This document shows, one piece after another, positions 23,673-34,800 of a DNA stretch of 64,000 nucleotides. Both the position numbers and the translations under genes were made by a program. The DNA comes from Larix kaempferi (lineage: Eukaryota; Streptophyta; Pinopsida; Pinales; Pinaceae): NCBI GenBank assembly GCA_027924585.1, contig BSBM01000125.1:1183001-1247000 (forward strand), written 5' to 3'. The notes under the pieces were generated by a model. It did no database searches and had not been told where the DNA came from. It worked only from the letters and a program-made list of their open reading frames with translations. How positions within the stretch are numbered: the first letter of the stretch is position 1; the number at the start of each line of letters is the position of its first letter.

Positions 23673-24578
23673 TGTTGTTTGGTAATTTAACCTATGATTG
23701 GGATGTTCAAAGAGATCATCAACATATTGTTACTAAGGTATAGAGTCTAATTGACAAACAATTATAACATACAATATTTCCTTAATCAAGAAAAGTTAGG
23801 GTTTAAAGCCAAAAGAGCATACCTGGATATACGAAGTCTGATCCAAGCTTTAAGATTTATTCCTCTAATCCACAATCCCCAATGAGAAACCTGCAATAAA
23901 CAAGACACCTTACTCAAATATTTTGACTACATAAACATGAATAAACTACAATTAAACTCATATATAAAAGATATGATAGATTCTGAATGAACTAGATTCA
24001 CAAAATAGACAAGTTATTTTATGGGAAAGAAAATCTCTTACATTATTCACATCAATGGTAACAAGATATACCTGATCAGTGACCCGCACTGTTGAAACTT
24101 GATCCTAGGCTCCTTACTCCTCTTCCTTCAATGGATATTTATTCAGCATTTCCTTATACAAAATGGCTCTCCCCTTTCCCTAAGGCCTTCTCCTTGTATT
24201 TATAACAAGATGAGATGATAGGTTTCGAAAGGTAAATGGTTAGGGAGGTTATGGTGGTTAGGGTAACTATCATAACCATCTCTAATTCGATTCTTAATAT
24301 ATTTTTTTTCGTGATTTTTGGAGGTACCCGTGGGTATAATACTTGACACCCTGCGAGTAACCCACGAGTATCATGATAGTCAACTAGTAGGTGCAATTTT
24401 TTGGGGAAAACCGCGGGTTGTCATTGGAGAACCTGTGGGTGACCCGCAAGTTGAAAGATACTAGGGTCACGGTTATGGCTCAAAAATTATTCACAAAATA
24501 GCTAAACTAAAGAGGATGATGTAATATTTAGATCCCAATCATCTATAGCCAATGGGGCTCTTCAATCCATAAGGTTCT
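23673..24578 (-). repeat. 5' LTR of Tat-1, main part (interrupted)
   Basis: Matches 3235-4140 with small indels. It is broken at 24578 by the 7.2-kb insertion and completed by 31780-31841. TATA-like TATAAATACAA is at 24194-24204. The word cluster at 24324-24470 keeps more intact CpGs than its partner (CCGCGGGTTG here, ACGTGGGTTG there). Confidence 0.88.
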
Positions 24579-24682
24579 GTTGATGCCCTGAAAATCTCAA
24601 CACCAACAGTTAGGGATTCTCCCCAGTAATTAAGACCAATTAGATCGCTCACCATTTGGTGTAGGGAATATGTCCGGTTAAC

Positions 24683-24745
24683 GGTTCGGCTACCGTGGGT
24701 GTGGTTGTTTAAATCTTTTACCGGTTACGGCCCGGTTCACCATTT
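24683..24745. repeat. CCGGTTAACGG-type word cluster near the left end of the 7.2-kb insertion
   Basis: CCGGTTAACGGTTCGG, then ACCGGTTACGGCCCGGTT, within about 60 bp of otherwise AT-rich DNA. The words are partly palindromic and CpG-containing. They differ from those at the right end of the insertion. Confidence 0.45.
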
Positions 24746-25441
24746 ATGTATTTTATTTTAGTTATGAGATGCAAGTGCCCTAATTAAGTGCATATAATTG
24801 ACAGGCATAAACCACACTAGCAATGTGTAGGTTCTTACCTTCCATCTTATAGCTCCTGCCTTATCAATTAACTACTCCTATTTTAAATTTATCTAACCTG
24901 ACTATCCTATCCCTGTAGGGAGCAAGTTTGAATTAAGAGTAATATACTGGAAATGTTCATAAAAGTATCACAGATAGCTGTTTCAACACACCAATCACAT
25001 TCACAGCAGAAAGAATACCAAAGATAGCTCTGATATGATAAAAAAATTATTACTCATTTAGCACATAAACATTTAAACAGAAAGCAAAATCATTCATCAC
25101 CATGAAGTAATTCAAGAAATTTAGAACGATCTCATAGTATGAGTTATGAATGCAAGAAGAAGTAGTTCCACATTAACATTCCACACATTCCATGTAAAAT
25201 CTCTGCGCATGCTTTTCCCAGGCAACAAATCCTTCTTATTTAGCAGAAAAATAGTTCTCTTACAAAAATGGTCCAGCTCTACCGTGCTAGCAAAATCCCT
25301 GTCTCTCTATTCTCTTCCCCTATTTATCTTTACAAAATTTTGTCTTCTAGTGTCTCTTCATCTACCCTAACCCTAAGATTCCTCAAAATTTGTCTTCTAG
25401 TGATTACATAGGAAAATACAATATATTTACAAATTAAAAAA

Positions 25442-27712
25442 TTATGTGGGTCCTTCCAAGCTGGAAATATATTCTTCCCATGCGTTAGCTTCTTCAACTA
25501 TGGTCTTATATTTGATGGGCTCCAAAACTTGTAGAGTTACTTCATGAACTGACAATTGTGACTCAATGTGTGCCACCCCTTCCGTTGCGGCCTTGCAGTT
25601 GTCCTCCAGGAAATATGCGTTTATAGAAGCCTCTCCCACGAGGTGATGAATATCTTCTTCGGTGAGAGCATCTACTTTCCTGATATATTCTAGGTCTCCC
25701 CTCAGGCCATCTTTTAGTTGTGTTATGCACTGGTCCTTTGTTGGAAATTCATCTATCTTTAGGACAAAAGGAATGTGACACTTCTCATGGAATTGTTGGA
25801 TTCTTTTGTAGAAGTCATGGCATTTTTCAATAGTCTTAGTAATTTCATTATTCATCCTCCTAGAGGATTTCCTGCAGAATTCCAAAAGGGCCATCTCTGA
25901 CTTCAAGTCTTCTATTGTCTTTTGGGGAAGATGATCAGGGCACTCTGAGTTGATCTCCCTCTAGGCCATCTGTTTCCCAACCTTACATGCAATTTCCAAC
26001 AGTCTGGTCCTGAACGCCTGTGACTTAGTAGATATCTCATTCATTCTTGCCCTCATTAGCTTCATCTTATATATTCCTTCTGTGAGAATTATTTGAGAAT
26101 GATATATCTGTTCCTGGATTTTACAATCTTGATCACAGAACGAAGTTATATCTAGCTTTTTCTTGCCTGCTAACTCAAGTTGCTCTGCTAAAGATTCTTT
26201 TTCTTTTTCTAACTCCTCCACCTTAGCTTTTAATCCTTCAACCTGTTGGTTGTGACTGAATCGCTTGATTCTAACTGAGTGAGCCGAGATTCAAAGTCAA
26301 TCCTCTCACCCTCCTTAATCATTAACTGTATAGTTAATTCTTCCTTTTCTGAATCCAAGCTTTGGTATTAATCCATTAAATTCTTTCCTTCTCAGATAAA
26401 AGGGCGTCATATTTCCTTTTCAATTCTATTCCTACTCCTCGCTCCTTCACTAGATTATCCTTTAATTTGAGCACCTTCCCTTTACTTCGATCAATATCAT
26501 TCATCAACTTTCCAATATCATCTTCATTTGCTTGAGCAACAACTACATTGACAGATGCCATGAATTTGGGGTCTTTGTGTGTACCCTCCAAGATGGTGCT
26601 ATCCTGAACAATGATGATATCCGGTTGGGAGCCCATTTTTAGTCTCTTTTCTGTCCTCTTTGAGATGGTTTTTTTTTACGGTCAAAGATGATCATGTCCA
26701 ATTGGGCCATAGTGTGATCCTTTGATGGGGTAAATAGTGTGAGTCCAAGCTCAGCCAATGGGAGGTGGCCTCCGGTGAGTATTACATTGGATACCTCAGG
26801 TAGGTATGTGTCCATACTCTGCATGCTTGAGATTCCCATTTACACAACCTTCTTGGACTTTTCTTCTTCCTCTTTTTTCTTTTGCTGCTCAACCACTTCT
26901 CTTTCTTCTCTTTCTCTCATTTCTTGCAGCCTATCGACTTCTTCTTTCTGGATCTTTCCAGTCTCTTCTCTTCGAACTCTTTCAGTTTCTTCTTTCTTCT
27001 TTCTATCGGCCTCTTCTTTTTGAATTCTTTTAGTCTCCTCTTTTAGCCTATGTTCTTCCTTTGCTAATTGTATCGTTATGGCCTCCTCCCTTTTCTTTTG
27101 CAATTCTTCCTGCTTAGAAGCTTTGGAATTAGAATTGGAACTAACTCCACTTTTGGGATGAAAACGCTTATTCTGCTTGATCATGTTTCTAGCTCTCCTG
27201 AATACCTCTTCATCTTTGTCAAAGTAATTGGCATAGTCATAATGTATTTTGATTGCTCCACAATGCTCATAAACCTTTTTGCAGCTGTCATTTATCGCGA
27301 AACTCTTCTCGCCAAAATGGAAAGCTTCCAAATCTTGAACGAAAGCTTCAACAGTTTTAACTTTGGAGAATTTGTATGACCCGATACAGAAAGGAAAAGG
27401 TGGGAAGGAAGCCTTTTTCCAATCATGCAAGAACCTACCAAGCCCTTTTATGAAGACTTGCCTTACTACTTCCTTGTGGACCACATAATCCATCACATAT
27501 TTGGGCAAGAGGGATGGATCTAGGGAACCTACATACATCCTGAGATACGTACCCTCCTGTGAAAAGTAGTAATCGCCATACTCTTCTATGATTGCCATGG
27601 CATTTTCAGACAAGCAGTTTGGTTCTTTATTGAAAATCAACTCATAGAGAGGCATGATAAATTCTTTACATATGAGCTTATAATGACCTGCATATTTATG
27701 GGCCCACAAGAT
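25442..27712 (-). pseudogene. Large 3' exon of the insertion's gene: unknown domain plus long coiled coil
   Basis: The exon begins after a good acceptor (TTCTTATTAG at 27713-27722, minus strand). About 170 residues without a known motif (KYAGHYKLICKEF, GRFLHDWKKASFPPFPF, FGEKSFAINDSCKKVYEHCG) are followed by a long Glu/Lys/Arg/Gln heptad region (about 26850-27120). Further predicted coiled coil runs to a stop at 25442-25444. The frame is broken by a TAA at 26840, a slip in an A9 run near 26670, and at least two more breaks near 26376 and 25961. The basic-acidic helix suggests a structural or gag-like protein. I do not recognise the family. Confidence 0.6.
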
Positions 27713-27832
27713 CTAATAAGAAATATATATCAGATATTCAACTCTATTCCAGATGCACCCCAACTTAGGGAATGGGTGCCTTGATAATATGCAATCCACA
27801 AGGTATGAAGACATGTAGAATTATGCCTTCTT

Positions 27833-28080
27833 CTAGGTCAAACCTCCTTTTGTAGCCTCTATTGATGATGACAGTCTGTCTGAGATGATGTCTTCCCAGT
27901 TAAAGACTGTGCCATGGAAGGATACGTAGTGAATTAGAGGTACCCAATTTAATTTGTAGATAGTCCCGTCTGCCTTGCCGAAAATCTTGCTTAGCATCAG
28001 GGCTATGATCCTAAAAGGGGTCCTCAAAAATGTAATGTCCCCTCCTATCATACCAGCAAGATAGAGAGGATCATTGTGCT
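27833..28080 (-). pseudogene. Internal exon of the insertion's gene
   Basis: Preceded on the minus strand by an acceptor-like CCCGGTTTTAG. The coding stretch contains LAGMIGGDITFLRTPFRIIAL, GTIYKLNWVPLIHYVSFHG and NWEDIISD. Near 27840 a one-base shift moves the sensible reading to DLEEGIILHVFIPCG. Its style matches the exons on each side. No known domain. Confidence 0.5.
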
Positions 28081-29344
28081 AAAACCGGGCAATTGGCTCC
28101 GATGTTTACTAAATACAACATCCACATATATAAAAAGACAGGCATGCAGATGTACAATCTAAGCAAACACAGCAGAAGTAAATCATTTGCAGAATTAACA
28201 CACATCCATGATACATTCCAGATTTTCATGTCATTCATCAATTAAGCAATATAAAATTATCAAATGAGAATACTTATCTTAAACCAAGTAATCCTTGAGC
28301 AACCAGCTACGCTTCTGCAACGTTCCACCCAACCGTAGGCCAGTGTGCTCCTCAATCTCTCAGCACCACTGCCACCCCCGAGCTGGGCATGATCTCCACA
28401 AGAAAAAGGGGAAAACAGGCTCTCACATAGCCAAAGGTATATCAAAATCAGCCAAGCCAATCAGCAATTGGGTTTTTCAGGCTGTTAAGAGATGGGTGCA
28501 TATAACATCAAAAGCATAAGTGTTGGGCATGAGAAAAACGCCTATACAGTGAAGTTCCCAACAGTGGGTTTTCCTAAGCTTCAGAAAAATGTGGGTAGAC
28601 TCAAAACGAATTGGTAACTAGGAAAATCGACTAGGAGGGTAACCCATTTCAGAAAAATGCCCCAAGGGCAAAAACGACCTCTCCCTCCGTCCAAAATCGC
28701 GTCCCTCCTTCCCAAGCTGCTGCAAAAATACCAAAACGCGTTTTTGGGCATGGAAAAACGTAGGCCTATGGTGAAAAACGTGAGGATAAATTCCCGTGGG
28801 CTCAGATTGCGTGAGAGGAAGGATTTAATGGATGAGGAATTTCCTTAGGCAACATTTCGTGGGGGTTTTCTTGCCCAACAAGCCAAAAATACGATTTTCA
28901 GGTTGATGGCTTGCCCATGCATGAAAATCTGACTGCCATACTTCTCCAATCCCAAGACAATAACTGCCCCAACCAATCTTTGGAAGAATTAAATGATTGG
29001 GTGCATGAGACAAAATGGGTAGTTGGTGGTTTATGGATTTCCCCACTGACACATGGATTAACACCATTGGCTCAAGGGTTTGAATAATTTCCCTCCCTAT
29101 TCCTTGTAAAGATCATGCCCCCATCTCTTTGTTGCATTGCGTAGCTGGTTGTGGGTTTTTCATTAAAATTGCATATTTACATGATGTCCGATTTTACATT
29201 GTGAACAGCTAGCACAAGGACTCTATGCATCTATTCTAATTGCCGATACATAGAACGATAAATCAATGGCGGGGCCTTGGCCTTGAGCTCCTCACCATGA
29301 CTAAATAACAATATTTACATCATTTACAATATTAATGCAATAGG
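28081..29344 (-). other. Putative intron of the insertion's gene, with a second word cluster
   Basis: No coding reading fits the neighbouring exons. Bases 28520-28930 repeat GGGCATGAGAAAAACGC, GGGCAAAAACGACC, TTTTTGGGCATGGAAAAACG and GGTGAAAAACGTG. These words are close to the GGGGCACGAAAATT words of the Tat element at 53133. This may be a further old insertion inside the intron. Confidence 0.4.
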
Positions 29345-29892
29345 GTCAAGCTAGGGACATGACATTTGACACTCATATTCTCCACTTTCTCTCTGCCTCA
29401 GCTGCTTTCCTGGTATTATTATTTTCTTATCATACTCGAGAGTGTCCATGTTAAGGCCTTTGAGCCAGTCTTCAGTCAGTAGGACCTGAGCTTGCGGTAA
29501 TTTGTAAGTTGCAGCTATATGAGCTAGATGGAATGAGGCAAACAATTCTCCTTTGCTGTCAAACATGATCCTTGATGTGGAATCAGCTTGTGACAGAATC
29601 CACCCAATGACCTCTGAGCAAGGAAAAAGCTCTGGGTGTGTAGCTGCTTTTGTGATGCCAGCTTTCTTGATATTTTGATAGAAGACCATTCTTCGAGAAA
29701 TGCACCAGGGATATCTTGGTCCCGGATCATCTGATATAATTCCCCCCATTTGAATTCAGGACCAATTCCTGTTACTGCCTTAGTATCCTCGAACACGGTC
29801 TCTACCTTGGTTTCCAATATAATCTCGACGTCTGACCCTGAATCAACTACCTTAGATTTCCTTTTGGCTCCCTTCTTAGTCACTTTCAAATT
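29345..29892 (-). pseudogene. Upstream exon of the insertion's gene
   Basis: Starts after a clear acceptor (TTTATTTTTTATCAG at 29893-29907, minus strand). It encodes a basic start (KKGAKRKSK), GPEFKWGELYQMIRDQDIPG, then after a one-base shift near 29700 MVFYQNIKKAGITKAA, VIGWILSQAD, FASFHLAHIAATYKLPQ and LLTEDWLKGLN. The end is near 29345. The style is that of plant retrotransposon accessory or gag-like proteins, but I cannot name the family. Confidence 0.5.
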
Positions 29893-30676
29893 CTGATAAA
29901 AAATAAATCCACGTGTAAGCAAAATTCAAACAGAAATAAATCAAGCATTTTCTAACATATTACTGGTAATAGGCAGAGTTGAGAAAAACCACCACTATCG
30001 TGATGTCAGGTTTTGCTGCTAATTTTATCAGTATGCAGGTGGGAAAACAAAACATGTGTAAAATGAATTCAAAACATTCCTGCCAACCATTTTAACAATA
30101 AACAAAAACTAGCTGCCAATAGTAAATATAAATCCTGAAAGCAACTCGGGATGATGGTTGAACCAATACTCAAAATTTTTAGCTTAAGCGACTATGCGAA
30201 ACACAATTATTAGGTTTAGTCGGTAACACAAGAGAAAAGTACGAGTTTTGGTGTTTGTGAGCCGGTCAATATTTGGTGGGAACTGAAACCAGGGTTTGGG
30301 TTTGTGAACTCAACATCGACAGAGTAGCTAATATGGTGTTAACTCGTCCTCGTGGCCGCAGTGCTCAACTGAGAGTGTGCTTAAAAGCTTCTATTCATGG
30401 TAAAAAACACCCCAATATGTGTTTACGTCAACTAAAGACACAGAGACCAGCGAGAGGATCAATGGAAGCGCATCAGAAGGTGGGGAAATTGGGAAGGTAG
30501 AAAACCGTAAGTAAGTATAAAAACTCTAAATCTAAATCCCGACTTGTCCTAATAGGTTCGAATGACGCAGGCGGAACACCGACGGTGAGGAAGGGTAAAT
30601 GCCCCATAAACCCGCCTAACTACCAAACAGAAAAATGAGAGTAACTTAAAAGGTTAAATGACATGAGATGACCTAC

Positions 30677-30890
30677 CTGCCATTCGTTGACTTGCTGCAG
30701 AGCTCGACAGCGTTGGGATGCTCGACGTTTGGCGAGTGGTGGAGGCGACAAACTTGAAACGACGTTTTTGCAAAATCAAACAAAAAAAAAGACACAATGA
30801 CCTATAAATAACTTTTTGTAAACAGAGCATTAAAAGTGAACGGGGTTGGTTGGTGGGGTAGGTGGGGTCATTTATGACCAAACTCCCGCT
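30677..30890 (-). pseudogene. Possible first exon and promoter side of the insertion's gene
   Basis: The minus strand has ATGGCAG followed by GTAGGT, a start codon with an immediate splice donor (30675-30683), in a stretch enriched for C and T on that strand. Joined directly to 29892 the phase is wrong, so either another small exon intervenes or the start lies elsewhere. Tentative. Confidence 0.3.
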
Positions 30891-30899
30891 TCGACGAGT

Positions 30900-31620
30900 T
30901 TAACAGTTTGCGCATCGTTGCTAATAAGAGATCGCCACTAACTGTGTCGGCGTGATTTGTTAAACATCTGCAAAACGCGTCGACGGAAAATTCCAAAGTG
31001 CGTCGACGACGGTTATCAGCAAGGTCTGATCGACGCCCTTTTGTGATCTTTACCTTTTGCTTGCGATCGTTTCAGCAGCATTCTTTGTTAACGTGTCGTT
31101 GTCAATAAAAATTCACCGTCGAGCGTGTTGACGTGAATTGTTCAAATATTGCGAAATGCGTCAGTAGTGTTTTTCTAATTGTGTCGATGCATGGCGATCA
31201 ACGAGTTTCTACTTGTGTTTTTTAGTTTCTTTCCGGTTGTTTCGACGGTCCTTTCTGAGTTCAGCCAAAACGTGTCGCGTCAATAAAAAATATTTTCCAA
31301 TCTCTTCTATCGAGTCCCGTTTCGGCGTAAATAAATAATTCACTCCGAAGCAGTGCGTTGCTAAAACTTCCTTCGCCGAAGAGGATATTTGACGCCGAAA
31401 AAGTGAGAAACAAAAAGTCTAAGTGTTGAAGAAGCAAAATGAAAGCGTTCTGACCATTTCGGCGGATTTGACTGAGTTTCTCCGACCATTTCGGCTCGGT
31501 TTTGCGAGTTTCTCTGAAACAGGAAAGGCGTCCAAAACTCAAAAGATGTCTCCGACCGTTTCGGCTCAACTGGATGAGTTTCTCCGATTGTTTCGGCACC
31601 AAAAGCTGAGTTATACTTAG
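30900..31620 (-). repeat. GCGTCGACG and TTTCGGC word clusters upstream of the insertion's gene
   Basis: 30900-31270 repeats variants of GCGTCGACG (ACGCGTCGACGG, GTGCGTCGACGACGG, ATCGACGCC, CGTCGAGCGTGTTGACG). 31280-31620 is an imperfect tandem of GAGTTTCTCCGACC followed by TTTCGGCTC, with at least seven TTTCGGC or GCCGAA cores. CpG is far denser than in surrounding DNA. The minus-strand ORF at 31261-31602 follows the repeat and has no domain. Confidence 0.6.
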
Positions 31621-31779
31621 TGAGAAAAAGGCCTTCTTTGCTCGATCCTTTGGAAAAAACTAAGTTTGAAGGTAGGATTTTCTAGGAAGACTTGAACTCT
31701 AAAAAATCTCTTAAGAGAAAAGGAGGGGCCCCATAATTTTCAAAAAAATTGGGGATTAGGTTGTAGCAACAACAGGTTC

Positions 31780-31841
31780 TTTTGTGTGACCGACAATGCA
31801 GTGTGGTCATAGATGGAGAAGTGCCAATTTGACTAATAACA
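31780..31841 (-). repeat. Outer tip of the Tat-1 5' LTR
   Basis: Matches 4136-4199, ending GACTAATAACA. It is separated from the rest of the LTR by the 7.2-kb insertion. The TSD CAGTG follows at 31842-31846, then CACTA transposase sequence. Confidence 0.85.
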
Positions 31842-34800
31842 CAGTGTATCATTATCAATATTGACATGATTTTTCAAGTATTTAATATTATTCTTGCTAC
31901 ACCATCCTGCTAAGGTGGTATTATCATCATCCTCATATTCACCTGCATCATCTTCAGCATCAATGAAATTTGGATGTAGACCATCTATATTGTAAACAGT
32001 TGTATTTGGATCATCATTTTCTATACCATCCATATTTTTGTCTTCTATAAGATCATCTAAGTTTGGATTGTTGTCTTCTTGTGCCTAAACATAACCATCT
32101 TCAACATCATCATGGATGTCAATTTATTCTATCTTCTCTAATCCCTCTCTCTTTCATTTGGTTGGCTATCATTGTTCTGCTCAGTATCCACTGGAGCATC
32201 GTTAAATGCATGCCTTAGTCTTGGATCATAATGTATGACAAATACCCATTTTGGGTCCAAAATATCTTCATAGAAAAATATGTGCACATGGACAACATAC
32301 ATATATTAGACCTACGTTATAACAAATTTATTGATTAATAAACACACACACACACACATTCGCAATAGACTATGAATTAATAGATTAATGATCACTATCG
32401 GTTCTTGTTTGAGTTAAAGAAATACCTGCTCACAATGAATTGGTAGAACACAAGGCTCCTTATCCTCCGGTAGGAACCTTGATGAATATATAGACAAAAA
32501 TACACTATGGGTATCATGTCTTCGTGTCCTTTGAAATGATTCATACCATGTACACTTAAAAATACAACATTTAATAGAGTGGTAATCCAAATCAATAATT
32601 TATTGGATTTTCCCAACATATTGTAGATTCCCTTCAATAATATTCTTATCTTTTGAGTTTGCTTGACTAGATTTCTTGAAATCAACCATGATGCCACAAT
32701 CAAAGGATTGTCTCTTTACATCTACACTTTCTACATGATAATGTCTACCATATGCCCACATTGCAGGATATTTTCTCGCCTATGAAAGACCATTTATTTT
32801 AGTAAAAACAAATATAATGACAAATATTTAAATAGTTAATAGTGTCAAAACTGTATTGAAGCAACATTTTGGAAAATTCCAACTGCGTGTTTCTTTCACA
32901 TCCTCTGAACATGTTGATTTCATCTTTTGTTATGTTTGAATCAATACTTGTGCCTTCTATTTGACTTTGAATTTTTCTAGTAACCCATTCTGGTGTGCAA
33001 TATTTTCCCCATTCCCCAAGTAGATAAGTGGGAAGTGGAGTATTCCTTGGGTTAGATCTCTTAAACTGTCTTCTTGCTTCTAACACTTCTTCTTTTTTTT
33101 ATCATACAAATCAATCCATTTGTTCATAAAGTCCATGTGATATAGAATGAACTTGTCGAGTATAACACTTTCATCTACACCTATTACATGTCAACATGTT
33201 TATTTCAAAATCCAAATGTCATGCTATTAATTTGACGAATAAATTACAGAGTAAATTAATGATTGCAATAAAAATAAGCACAATGATCATGGATTTACTT
33301 ACTAATTTGTACTTGAACACCATTAGATTGTGGTTTTTCCCTATCAATCATATCTTATGCTCGTTCTTTATCCCAGAAGCGCGTCCCATCTTCAAAATCC
33401 TTACCAAGGAATTCACATACGAAGAAAAATGATTCATTCAATACATACCCTTCAGCCATGCAACCCTATGGATGTGCCTTTTTCGGACTTATATTTTTAG
33501 AGTTTTCATATACCTCTCAAAGAAAAACATCCACCTCGCTGATACCGAAATTTCCAATTCAATGTCATTGACTAGGTGTATAAGTAAATGGACTTGTACG
33601 TCCATGAAACTTGTAGGGAACTCCTTCTCAAATACACACACAATTTCTGCAATTTCCTTCTTCCATTTTGGCACTTCACATTCATGGATCTCCTTGGAGG
33701 TCACCCACCTAATATAAGAATAGTAAATTAGTATGAACCTTTAGTTAAAAATTAAAATTCAATATAATATCTCTATGTCTCTCACACATGAACATTTCAT
33801 ATCACATACCTTGTAAATGCTGAAAATCAATTTATGGCATTCCTTAAGTCAACGGTAAGACATGAATCCCCCTAATTGCCAATGGCATGATATGCTATCA
33901 AACACATTTATCAAATGTCAATAGTAATTTTTCTCACACAATAGAATATCAAAATTTATTTAATACTTAATTAATGTTACTGGTAAAAGTTAAATGATGA
34001 TAATACCTTCATAAAATTATGAAAATCACGTGTTTTAAATCCTGCAATATGTCCATCAACTGTAAAAGCTTTTTCCAATGATGACCCATAGCCAGTAGGT
34101 GTCCTTATTGAACATATGACTTTTTTTAGTTTCTCTAGCTCTTTTTTTTCAAAATCCATGGAACTTCTGCATATGTTTCATTTTCATTGTTTGGCCACAA
34201 ATGTCTTCTATCAATTTTGGTACGCGAAATATCAATATCTCTCCTTGAAGACAAGGTGTCCTTCTCTTTGCATGATATATGTCAAAATCTAGAATCTAGG
34301 ACATTTTTGAAGATATGCATAGGATCTAATAGGTGAGATATTAATAGATCCTTCCAGTAAAGGAGATTATAAAATATGGATTTCCTTTTCATTCCTTCTA
34401 GCATATTAACTACAACTTGTTCTGGTTCTTCTATTGAATCACCTTGATAAAAAAAATCCTCCCAAGATTTCAATTCAACATCTTCAAACTTCTTAAGCCA
34501 ATCACATGGACCCATAATCATGGGAGTGCCTCTATTTTCAACTTTTCCATCAAATTGATTCTTTAGGCAATTTCTAAACTTATGCTATGGTGGTAGAAAA
34601 ACCCTATTGTTTGTGTAAATAAATTTATGTATATCTTTAGAATACCGCCCTTGAAATTGTTCTGCACATATTGGACATGCACATATCCCCTTTGTTTGAA
34701 GCCCTGCAATTCAATAAGTAATGTTAATAACATGAAAATAATATTATAAAAGTAAGTATGAAATTTGGGATAAAAATAAATTATGAAATACATAAATATT

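Larger units (their letters stand above)
24579..31774 (-). mobile_element. 7,196-bp TG...CA insertion with 5-bp TSD and an intron-containing gene, no LTR pair
   Basis: The insertion splits the Tat-1 5' LTR. The other LTR gives the empty site, so the ends are exact: TGTTGATGCC at 24579 and GCAACAACA at 31774, with GGTTC at 24574-24578 and 31775-31779. The first nine bases at each end are imperfect inverted repeats (TGTTGATGC, TGTTGTTGC). A 5-bp TSD and TG...CA ends suggest integrase-mediated insertion. I find no direct repeat between the two ends, no PBS and no pol. It carries a minus-strand, spliced-looking, decayed gene and CpG word clusters near both ends. It could be a giant solo LTR, a gene-carrying non-autonomous element, or an unusual DNA transposon. 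Confidence 0.7.
3235..31841 (-). mobile_element. Tat-lineage Ty3/gypsy LTR retrotransposon (Tat-1), nested host of two insertions
   Basis: The 3' LTR is 3235-4199 and the 5' LTR is 23673-24578 plus 31780-31841, so the element reads on the minus strand. Flanking duplications CGGTG and CAGTG differ at one base. Removing the two nested units leaves about 14.7 kb. In element order the contents are PBS, gag, protease, RT, RNase H, integrase, second RNase H, an antisense accessory ORF, a tandem-repeat region, and the 3' LTR. This layout is that described for plant Tat elements. Every frame is broken, so the copy is dead. No purine tract is evident beside the 3' LTR, which is unusual. Confidence 0.88.

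Noticed and set aside
24579-25440. Left LTR of the 7.2-kb insertion
   Set aside because: I compared it by eye with 30900-31774 and found no direct similarity, so an LTR pair cannot be claimed.
26739-27033. Two Ser/Phe-rich plus-strand ORFs
   Set aside because: They are the reverse of the Glu/Lys-rich coiled-coil exon on the minus strand.
31261-31602. 113-codon minus-strand ORF at the edge of the 7.2-kb insertion
   Set aside because: It tracks the TTTCGGC tandem repeat and lacks any domain.
32342-32358. CA microsatellite
   Set aside because: Only about eight units; ordinary and not informative.
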